Part shown: positions 1 through 5,167 of the stretch, one piece after another
How the letters are laid out: each line of letters opens with the position of its first letter
How positions within the stretch are numbered: the stretch's first letter is position 1
Assembly: GCA_030635045.1 (NCBI GenBank)
Contig: DAOVZP010000150.1
Location: forward strand, 1-5,167
From: Bacteroidota bacterium
GTDB taxonomy: Bacteria; Bacteroidota; Bacteroidia; Bacteroidales; B18-G4
Direction of reading: 5' to 3'
DNA length: 5,167 bases
Position numbers and translations under genes: made by a program
The notes under the pieces: model-generated
Databases searched by the model: none
The model's input: the letters and a program-made list of their open reading frames with translations, nothing else
What the model was told of the DNA's origin: nothing

Positions 1-1295
1 ACCATCTTGTTTTCGCCGTTCAGCAGGGAATCAGGCCCATAGATGATAAGCCTGTTTGCTCTGAAAGAGGCTCCGGTTATCAGCAATGCCAGTGGGTAGT
101 TTGGAGTTTGCCCTGTAAGCACACGTTGTACGTGGCGTGAGATGCGAAAATAATACTGGTCTTCTGCTTCGTTCAGGTATCCTCCGTAATATGATGATGC
201 TTCACTGGCATCGGGTAATGGTATATAATCACCCTCCTCATCGATCATGGCAAGCCCCAGTTGTGGCGGCCCTGCAAGTTCCGAGCCATCATCATAAATG
301 TTAAAGATCAGTTTTGCCTCATTGATAGCTACATTCCCGTCTTTAAAAAATTCCTGTATATCAGGCAGTCGCAATTGGGCTTTAACACCACCCATTCCCT
401 GTAAATAGAATTTCTCGTTGCCGGCAGCAGTGTCTCCATCCAGCACCTGTGATTTGAAATCAGCTGAGGCATCCAGGTAATCATTATGGTCGAAGGCCGT
501 GAAGCGGGCGCAGTTGCTGTTACTAAGAAAGACGAAAGACAATGTGTCCTGCGATGCTTCTGTACGATAAAAGATGGTGAGGGCAGTGTTAGTTGCCAGC
601 ATATCGAACGACATAATTCCTCCATCAGCCATGGCAGGCTCTGAAGTTATGTGAAAGCCTTTCATAAATTCCAGCCAGCTTTCGTTGTCTTCAAAAACAG
701 AGGGGTCGGCTGTCATTATTTTCTCGGCAAAATCATCTGACAATCTGATCCGCAACTGTGGCGTTTCCGTTTCCCCGCCAACAATAACACTATCGCCGGG
801 GGCAGGGACAAAAGTGACTGAAGCCAATTCAACACCATAATCGCTTATGGATTGATTTGAATAATAGGCCGAATCAGGGTCCATATCCTGATCCAGCTCG
901 AATACTGTAATAGTCTGACTTGACATAGAATCCCCATAAAATCCCGAATAGGATAATGACAGGATAAGGGAGTCAAGCTCAGGGGCGGTGCCAAAATCTT
1001 GTCCGTTCTCAGATAACCGGAACTGGGAATATATTTCTGCTGTGGTCTTTCCGAAGACAGGGTCAAGCATGCTTCCCAGCATCCCTGTTTTGACGACGTT
1101 TACATCAGTTCTTACCGAATCTTCACGCAGGGAATGCGAAAGCAATCCCGTACTATTATCAAAAACCACTGATAATTCATCGGAAACCGGCTGAAGGCTG
1201 AGCCCTACCTGGTCAGGCTTTTTGTTACATGCTGTGAGAAAAGTTATCAGGATAACGGCAGTAAGGCTGGCCGAAATAATTCTTCTTGTTTTCAA
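1..1295 (-). CDS. DUF4270 family lipoprotein, C-terminus cut by window edge
   Basis: The frame is open without a stop from about 1295 to the left edge, giving 431 residues. The N-terminus is a lipoprotein signal peptide: basic start (MKTRR), hydrophobic core, and lipobox LTAC with the acylated cysteine at residue 23. The mature protein has DUF4270 hallmarks: DQVGLSLQP (28-36), a GSMLDPVFGKTTAEIYSQ segment (74-91), a DSLILSLSY strand with YGD (108-122), then ITVFELDQD and YYSN. The last visible residues (NRLIIYGPDS and on) resemble the family's closing strand, so probably only a short tail is missing. DUF4270 proteins are Bacteroidota envelope proteins with no established biochemical role known to me. 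The start is uncertain. TTG at 1295 gives a compact signal peptide; in-frame ATGs at 1358 and 1361 would overlap the upstream gene by about 20 bases and add a 21-22 residue leader. It follows the glycogen-synthase-like gene by 43 bases and is probably cotranscribed with it. Confidence 0.85.
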   Translation of the reverse strand, partial: MKTRRIISASLTAVILITFLTACNKKPDQVGLSLQPVSDELSVVFDNSTGLLSHSLREDSVRTDVNVVKTGMLGSMLDPVFGKTTAEIYSQFRLSENGQDFGTAPELDSLILSLSYSGFYGDSMSSQTITVFELDQDMDPDSAYYSNQSISDYGVELASVTFVPAPGDSVIVGGETETPQLRIRLSDDFAEKIMTADPSVFEDNESWLEFMKGFHITSEPAMADGGIMSFDMLATNTALTIFYRTEASQDTLSFVFLSNSNCARFTAFDHNDYLDASADFKSQVLDGDTAAGNEKFYLQGMGGVKAQLRLPDIQEFFKDGNVAINEAKLIFNIYDDGSELAGPPQLGLAMIDEEGDYIPLPDASEASSYYGGYLNEAEDQYYFRISRHVQRVLTGQTPNYPLALLITGASFRANRLIIYGPDSLLNGENKM

Positions 1296-1338
1296 TTTCC
1301 CGGTGTTAAAATCAATCAATATGCTATTTATGCATCGC

Positions 1339-2148
1339 TTACCCCTGGAGGATCTCATCATAGAATTCCGAATATGCATCAATATAGGCTTCCTCATCCT
1401 GATAATCCAAAACAGGCTTTTTGATGGTTTTCAGATATTTTTCAATTTCCGGATTGATTTTTTCACTTCCGATAATGATGGCATCTGAATCTTCGATGGC
1501 TGCTTTGATTAGGCTAACGTAGTCGGGAGTTTTATAGTGTGCCAGGTCTTTGTTTGTTAAACCTTCCACCTTCATTTTTTCTGCAAGTCCCGTGTTCAGG
1601 CTTCCGCTGAACTCATCATCATAAACAGAAAGGATCATTTTAGCATCAGCAAACAAAGGATTTATATTATAAGCTCTCTTAAGATATACGGGTACAAGGG
1701 AAGTAAACCATCCGTGACAGTGAACTATATCAGGGCCCCATCCAAGCTTTTTAACGGTTTCAAGAACGCCCCGGGTAAAAAACACTGTGCGTTCATCGTT
1801 GTCGTCAAAAGGTTTCCCGTTCTTATCTGTCAGTGTGAACTTACGATGGAAATAATCTTCATTGTCAATAAAGTATATCTGCATGCGGGCCTGCTGAATG
1901 GAAGCAACCTTGATGATAAGAGGGTGATCAATATCATCAATAATCAAATTCATTCCGGAAAGCCTGATCACTTCATGAAGCTGGTTTCTTCTTTCATTGA
2001 TACTTCCATAGCGTGGCATGAAAGTCCGGATTTCTTTACCCCTTTCCTGTATTCCCTGTGGAAGATGCCTGCCAATTTTTGCCATGGGACTTTCTTCCAG
2101 ATAAGGAAGGATTTCCTGGGCCACAAATAATACCCTTGTTTTTTCCAT
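1339..2148 (-). CDS. Glycogen/starch synthase-like protein, stand-alone N-terminal domain, probably degenerate
   Basis: This 269-residue protein matches the N-terminal Rossmann half (Glyco_transf_5) of GT5 glycogen/starch synthases, which are usually about 480 residues. It opens with VLFVAQEILPY (6-16), comparable to the family's first strand. It then has FMPRYGSI (43-50), IYFIDNEDYFHR (91-102), an ERTVFFTRGVLE helix (119-130) and GWGPDIVHCHGWFTSLVP (136-153), comparable to the DVVHAHDWH region. The KxGGL loop that binds ADP-glucose is replaced by EESPMAKIG (18-26), and the C-terminal GT-B domain that carries most sugar-nucleotide contacts is absent. I infer it is unlikely to make glycogen by itself. 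Short forms like this are widespread in Bacteroidota and often labelled glycogen synthase. I chose the ATG at 2148 because homology begins at MEKTRVLFVA; the frame stays open to 2229, but that extension is not family-like and covers a promoter-like site. There is no clear Shine-Dalgarno sequence and no signal peptide, so it is cytoplasmic. A DUF4270 gene follows. Confidence 0.87.
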   Translation of the reverse strand: MEKTRVLFVAQEILPYLEESPMAKIGRHLPQGIQERGKEIRTFMPRYGSINERRNQLHEVIRLSGMNLIIDDIDHPLIIKVASIQQARMQIYFIDNEDYFHRKFTLTDKNGKPFDDNDERTVFFTRGVLETVKKLGWGPDIVHCHGWFTSLVPVYLKRAYNINPLFADAKMILSVYDDEFSGSLNTGLAEKMKVEGLTNKDLAHYKTPDYVSLIKAAIEDSDAIIIGSEKINPEIEKYLKTIKKPVLDYQDEEAYIDAYSEFYDEILQG

Positions 2149-2177
2149 AATGTCAGTTGTTGGGGATTTAGAATTTA

Positions 2178-2208
2178 CAAAATTACGAAAAAACCAGCAA
2201 TTATTCAA
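2178..2208 (-). promoter_or_regulatory. Putative Bacteroidota-type promoter for the glycogen synthase-like gene
   Basis: Read on the minus strand, TAATTTTG (2185-2178) matches the Bacteroidota -7 consensus TAnnTTTG exactly. A TTG (2208-2206, in AATTGAA) lies 20 bases further upstream, close to the expected -33 spacing. Transcription would begin near 2170, giving a leader of about 20 bases before the ATG at 2148. The site sits in the 173-base gap after the COG3014 gene, where a new promoter makes sense. The -7 match is seen; promoter activity is inferred, and AT-rich gaps give chance matches. Confidence 0.45.
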
Positions 2209-2225
2209 TTTACACAGGCTAATAG

Positions 2226-2241
2226 TCAATGAATCAATGAA
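2226..2241. repeat. Perfect 2 x 8 bp tandem repeat
   Basis: TCAATGAA occurs twice in direct succession in the gap between the COG3014 gene and the glycogen-synthase-like gene, just upstream of the putative promoter. Two copies of eight bases can arise by chance or slippage, so no function is claimed. The rest of the gap (2149-2321) is AT-rich; I see no clear stem-loop terminator and no small gene in it. Confidence 0.5.
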
Positions 2242-2321
2242 ATTACCGGATGTTAAAATATTCCAATATTATGCAATCGGAGATTAAACATACAGGACAG
2301 AAGGGAATTTTTATGCCATGA

Positions 2322-3758
2322 TTATTGCTCAGGAAGATGGGATTCAAGGCTTTGAAAAACATAAAAAGTGGTTTTTCTTTTCCGGATATTAAGCGTAATC
2401 GTGTGTGCTTGCGTTTGTTGTCCATTGGAGGTATTCAGCCTTATATCATGGTCTCCTTCAGGAAGCTTAACCCGGGTATAATAAATGGAGTGAGGTAATG
2501 TTTGCCAGTTACGTGTATCTGCTTTTTCTGTAATGGCATTCAGGATGGTGATTGCCGCCGGCGCAATGTCACCTGCATCAAGCTTGTTTTCTTCAGATTG
2601 TTCTTTTGTGGCTTCCCGTACGGCCACCTCCATGGCCCTTTTGGTGGCTACTCTTAACAAGGCATTGGCAAATTCCCTCAGCATCCTGTCGTGAAGGGTT
2701 TTAAAGGCGATGTTATTGATATTTTCCGCCAGTTCAAGGGGTAGGGTCTGACTTTCAACATTGAGCGATGCTTCGGTGAAAACTGGTACCCTTTCAACAT
2801 ATTTTGGAAAGGCAACACGCAATATGCTCAGGTCCCGCAACTGTGCTTGCTCACCCGGGGAGCGATCACCAATATAGAAAGGGAAAGTAAACCCGTATTC
2901 CTCATTGGTATAAGTTACAAAACCAGCATCCCCCGGTATCATGGTAAAGGCGATGCTCCATTCGCTTTTTACAGGGCCGAAACCGTTTTGCCAGATAAAC
3001 ACAAGATCTCCGCTATCAGGATCATCCTTCTCATATTGTATGCCGAACTTTTGCTCATAATGGTCCACCTCATCATGGAATCCGGTAAGATAAGCAGTCC
3101 GCAAAATATCTTTCTTCAGTTGCAAAGGGGCTGCGAGGCCAAAATTATCCAGATAAATATTTTCATATGCTTCCAGGGCATTGCGATAGGCTATAAAGGC
3201 ATTGTTGTAGTCTCCATCGGCATCGTAAAGCATGCCAATTATAACATGGGCAAATGCATCATCCGAATAGCGGTTCTTATGATCTTTATACTTGCTGTTA
3301 AGCTTTTGCAGCTTTATTGTGATCCTTCGTGCCTCTACTATGGCGCCCTCATAATTGCCCAGCTGAATATAATTCAGGGCCTTGAAGTAGTTTACCATGA
3401 CTTTTTCAAAATCTTCAGCCTGGTAGGGCTTAACTCCGGGATTACTGATGAGCGCGAAAGCTTCGTACCCGATTTGCTTACGGAAATCCTCTATTAAAAG
3501 ATCTGCTGTTTCCAGGTCTTCATTGCTGCTGTTGTAATCACCCAGCATCCAGCTAACCCAGCCGCGGTACATGTGATAGAGAAGCTTATTCTTGCCTTCT
3601 TTGTCTTTATCATTTTTGCTGAGCCATTGCTGAGCCTTTTCAATCTCACCTTCCATAATATATGTCTGGAAGCGTAGCGTCTTTTGATAATAGGTAGCAC
3701 AGCCGGCAAGGATGATCGCTGCCATGATCAGCACAACGACTGAAGGCTTGAATTTCAT
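2322..3758 (-). CDS. COG3014-type TPR-like lipoprotein
   Basis: This 478-residue protein starts with a lipoprotein signal peptide ending in lipobox LAGC, with the acylated cysteine at residue 20, so it should be anchored in an envelope membrane. Helical TPR-like repeats follow at about 57-90 (YRGWVSWMLGDYNSS), 120-146 (YFKALNYIQLGNYEGAIVEA) and 168-200 (IIGMLYDADGDYNNAFIAYR). The later part matches what I recall of COG3014: GDLVFIWQNGFGPVKSEW (250-267), a helical ALLRVATKRAMEVAV stretch, then a DTRNWQTLPHSIYYTRVKLP block with GDH just after it. The C-terminal region is beta-rich. The molecular function is unknown; TPRs suggest protein-protein binding. It begins 38 bases after the LpoB-family gene, which implies one transcript. 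I recall COG3014 proteins next to LpoB-like and YcfL genes in gammaproteobacteria, so a shared envelope task is inferred from context. The start is ATG at 3758, supported by the signal peptide. Confidence 0.82.
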   Translation of the reverse strand: MKFKPSVVVLIMAAIILAGCATYYQKTLRFQTYIMEGEIEKAQQWLSKNDKDKEGKNKLLYHMYRGWVSWMLGDYNSSNEDLETADLLIEDFRKQIGYEAFALISNPGVKPYQAEDFEKVMVNYFKALNYIQLGNYEGAIVEARRITIKLQKLNSKYKDHKNRYSDDAFAHVIIGMLYDADGDYNNAFIAYRNALEAYENIYLDNFGLAAPLQLKKDILRTAYLTGFHDEVDHYEQKFGIQYEKDDPDSGDLVFIWQNGFGPVKSEWSIAFTMIPGDAGFVTYTNEEYGFTFPFYIGDRSPGEQAQLRDLSILRVAFPKYVERVPVFTEASLNVESQTLPLELAENINNIAFKTLHDRMLREFANALLRVATKRAMEVAVREATKEQSEENKLDAGDIAPAAITILNAITEKADTRNWQTLPHSIYYTRVKLPEGDHDIRLNTSNGQQTQAHTITLNIRKRKTTFYVFQSLESHLPEQ

Positions 3759-3796
3759 GAGTAAAATGGCTTAGCTGTGCTTATGACCGGCAGCAC

Positions 3797-4390
3797 TTAA
3801 TTTTTTATGTACTTCTTGATCTTCTTATCACCGATCCAGACAATCTCGTTTGTCTCAATATTGGTAAGTTCCAGGTTGATCTGATAAAAGTTAACAGTTT
3901 CCCTGCCTTCTGAATCAACTATTGAATTGATGCTTCCCTGGAGCATAAAATCAGCACCCATTTCGCGGCCCCATGCCTTCATGGTCTCTGCAGAGGAATA
4001 ATCTTGCTGGTCGGCCCTTTCCAGGCGGATATCATCCCGCTTTTCACCTCCCTGAACCAGGCGAATCTGCTGGGAGTTGATGAAAGCCTTTTCGAGGTCT
4101 TTGATAAATGTTTCCGCATCAATGTGTTCATGGCTTTTGTTTTTCACAAAGCCGCAGATAATAACAGGTTTATCACCACCATGGGTATCGCGGAAATTGT
4201 TCAACCAGGCTTCAGTGAGCGACTGGCTGATCATGGCATCTGCCGTTAAACGGGAGTCTGTGTCATTCCATCTTCCACTAAGGTCGATCTGTTCATCGGG
4301 AGAGACCCGGGTAACTTTTTTTTGAGAACTGCAGCCGCTTGCAAAGATCACCAGTGCAGCAATGCCCAGCATGATAAAAGACTTTTTCAT
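3797..4390 (-). CDS. lpoB: LpoB-family lipoprotein (penicillin-binding protein activator family)
   Basis: This 197-residue protein has a lipoprotein signal peptide (MKKSFIMLGI start, lipobox ASGC, acylated cysteine 20) and then a short linker. The globular domain from about residue 36 fits the LpoB family: IDLSGRWNDTDSRL (35-48), a strand PVIICGFVKN (75-84), a helix TFIKDLEKAFINS (94-106) followed by IRLVQGG, then GREMGADFMLQGSI (141-154) and the closing LTNIETNEIVWIGDKKIKK (175-193). In Escherichia coli, LpoB is an outer-membrane lipoprotein that activates PBP1B through its UB2H domain. Family membership is well supported here; PBP activation in this organism is inferred and may not hold, so the symbol denotes family. 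The protein lacks the long disordered linker of E. coli LpoB. The start ATG at 4390 is fixed by the signal peptide. A COG3014 lipoprotein gene follows 38 bases later, probably in the same operon. Confidence 0.85.
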   Translation of the reverse strand: MKKSFIMLGIAALVIFASGCSSQKKVTRVSPDEQIDLSGRWNDTDSRLTADAMISQSLTEAWLNNFRDTHGGDKPVIICGFVKNKSHEHIDAETFIKDLEKAFINSQQIRLVQGGEKRDDIRLERADQQDYSSAETMKAWGREMGADFMLQGSINSIVDSEGRETVNFYQINLELTNIETNEIVWIGDKKIKKYIKN

Positions 4391-4452
4391 AAGGTATAAC
4401 TTGGATTGAGATTAATATTTATTGACTTGGGGTAAAGATAATCAAATCAACA

Positions 4453-4488
4453 GAACATATGTTCCCCCAAAGGAACAAGCGGAACATA
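4453..4488. repeat. Nested inverted-repeat cluster (GGAACATA motif) between proline dehydrogenase and lpoB
   Basis: The 106-base gap holds several overlapping dyads. GAACATATGTTC (4453-4464) is a perfect 12-base palindrome. TATGTTCC (4458-4465) pairs perfectly with GGAACATA (4481-4488) across 15 bases. TGTTCC (4460-4465) also pairs with GGAACA (4472-4477) across 6 bases. The GAACA core thus appears three times in one orientation. On the minus strand it starts 9 bases after the proline dehydrogenase stop and ends about 60 bases before the lpoB start. It could be an operator, or a 3' stem-loop for the upstream gene. No T-run follows, so a standard intrinsic terminator is not supported. A weak -7-like TATCTTTA (4440-4433) lies just downstream without a convincing -33 partner. 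Confidence 0.55.
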
Positions 4489-4496
4489 ACAATTTC

Positions 4497-5167
4497 TTAA
4501 CCGCGGAAAAACAATGCCTTTATTATGAGGCTTGCCATTCTGGGGTTTTCTTTAAGGCGTCGTGTTGAATATGCAAACCATTGTGAGCCAAAGGGGACGT
4601 ATACGCGCATGCGATGTCCTTTTTCAACAACAGATTTTCGCAATTCGGGCGTTACGCCATACAACATTTGAAACTCATACATTTCCTTTGGTACGTTGTA
4701 CTTTTCAATCAGCTTATAGGCACCTTCCACCAATGGCTTGTCGTGGGTTGCAATCCCCGGGTACATTTTATTTTCAAAAATATATTCCAGGTCGGTGAGG
4801 AAATGATCGTTGATCTCCTGATATTTTTTAAAGGCAACTTCAGCAGGTTCAACATAAATGCCTTTACAAAGCCTGTAATTTACCGGATTTGATACAGTGT
4901 TCAGGTCTTCAAGGCCTTTAATGTCGTCTAGGGTCCGTTTCATATATGACTGGAAGACAAGGCCCGTATTTTCAGGAAACTCATCTTTCAGCCTTCTGAA
5001 AAGCGTAATTTCCCTGTCTACACATTGAGAATCTTCCATATCAACCCTGACAAAATTTCCATATTCAGCGGCTTTGACAACGATCTCCCTGATATTATTA
5101 TAGCAAACCTCTTCGTCGAGCAAAAGACCAAACATCGTGGGTTTCAATGAGTAATTACCGTCAATAT
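4497..5167 (-). CDS. Proline dehydrogenase, C-terminal part (5' end outside window)
   Basis: About 222 C-terminal residues of a proline dehydrogenase are visible; the monofunctional family is usually 300-400 residues, so the N-terminal portion lies beyond the window. The enzyme oxidises L-proline to pyrroline-5-carboxylate using FAD. Numbering visible residues from 5165, landmarks compared with E. coli PutA are SLKPT (6-10, Lys comparable to K329), VRVDMEDS (39-46), YMKRT (74-78), YRLCKGIY (97-104, comparable to RLVKGAYW), GIATHD (137-142), FQMLYG (165-170) and RVYVPFG (187-193). The proline-carboxylate motif RRLKEN (202-207) is intact, with the equivalents of R555, R556 and E559. The protein ends nine residues after the next proline, with no aldehyde dehydrogenase domain, so it is not a bifunctional PutA. 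A TTG at 5147 is internal: family-like sequence (IDGNYS) continues upstream to the edge. The TAA stop is at 4499-4497, and the inverted-repeat cluster follows. Confidence 0.93.
   Translation of the reverse strand, partial: IDGNYSLKPTMFGLLLDEEVCYNNIREIVVKAAEYGNFVRVDMEDSQCVDREITLFRRLKDEFPENTGLVFQSYMKRTLDDIKGLEDLNTVSNPVNYRLCKGIYVEPAEVAFKKYQEINDHFLTDLEYIFENKMYPGIATHDKPLVEGAYKLIEKYNVPKEMYEFQMLYGVTPELRKSVVEKGHRMRVYVPFGSQWFAYSTRRLKENPRMASLIIKALFFRG

Noticed and set aside
329..625. Minus-strand open frame of 98 codons within the DUF4270 region
   Set aside because: It is out of frame with the continuous DUF4270 reading frame, which covers the whole region without a stop; the translation has no family character.
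845..1066. Minus-strand open frame of 73 codons, and the apparent lack of one long gene in 1-1295 suggesting a frameshifted pseudogene
   Set aside because: Direct reading shows one uninterrupted frame from 1295 to the left edge; it simply lacks a stop because the window ends first, so the gene is partial and not broken.
1714..2130. Plus-strand open frame of 138 codons antisense to the glycogen-synthase-like gene
   Set aside because: It is a shadow of the real gene, with no recognisable domain and no upstream signals.
2260..2312. Possible terminator after the COG3014 gene, from AAAAATTCC pairing with GGAATATTTT
   Set aside because: The pairing is imperfect, AT-rich and separated by a loop of about 35 bases or more, so it is not a credible intrinsic terminator.
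2243..2425. Small minus-strand frame of 60 codons across the end of the COG3014 gene
   Set aside because: It overlaps the COG3014 3' end in another frame and has no signal peptide, domain or start signal of note.
2847..3497. Plus-strand open frame of 216 codons antisense to the COG3014 gene
   Set aside because: It lies wholly inside a well-supported minus-strand gene, its translation is low in complexity and shows no family motifs, and the opposite strand has a signal peptide, TPR-like repeats and family blocks.
5145..5147. TTG as the start of the proline dehydrogenase gene
   Set aside because: The frame continues upstream to the window edge with family-like residues, and starting here would drop the N-terminal part of the catalytic barrel.
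1..5167. Defence system, mobile element, CRISPR array or RNA gene
   Set aside because: I found no spaced direct repeats, transposase or recombinase motifs, tRNA/rRNA-like segments or known defence domains; all sizeable frames are explained by the five genes.

Overview
The window looks like a piece of chromosome from a Bacteroidota bacterium, most likely in the Bacteroidales/Marinilabiliales range. The evidence is a stand-alone 'glycogen synthase-like' N-domain protein followed by a DUF4270 lipoprotein (a pairing I know from Bacteroidota genomes), a TAnnTTTG-type promoter element, leaders without clear Shine-Dalgarno sequences, and Bacteroidota-like protein signatures. All five genes lie on the minus strand and are read from high to low coordinates. 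The window is almost entirely coding. The two real gaps are 4391-4496 and 2149-2321, both under 200 bases.

In transcription order: (1) 5167-4497, the C-terminal 222 or so residues of a proline dehydrogenase, cut at its 5' end by the window edge. (2) 4390-3797, a 197-residue LpoB-family lipoprotein. (3) 3758-2322, a 478-residue COG3014-type lipoprotein with TPR-like repeats, 38 bases after gene 2 and almost certainly in its operon. (4) 2148-1339, a 269-residue protein related to the N-terminal half of glycogen/starch synthase but lacking the KxGG substrate loop and the second GT-B domain. (5) About 1295 to the left edge, a DUF4270 lipoprotein whose last residues are cut off.

Functionally these are three modules. 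Proline dehydrogenase is catabolic housekeeping. The LpoB/COG3014 pair is an envelope lipoprotein module of unproven role. It resembles a gene set I recall from gammaproteobacteria, where LpoB activates a peptidoglycan synthase. The glycogen-synthase-like/DUF4270 pair is another module of unknown job, with its own promoter-like site at 2178-2208. Three of the five proteins carry lipoprotein signal peptides.

I see no RNA genes, CRISPR array, insertion sequence, phage gene or defence system. The most unusual points are the degenerate glycogen synthase paired with an envelope lipoprotein, the LpoB/COG3014 pair, and a nested inverted-repeat cluster between proline dehydrogenase and lpoB.
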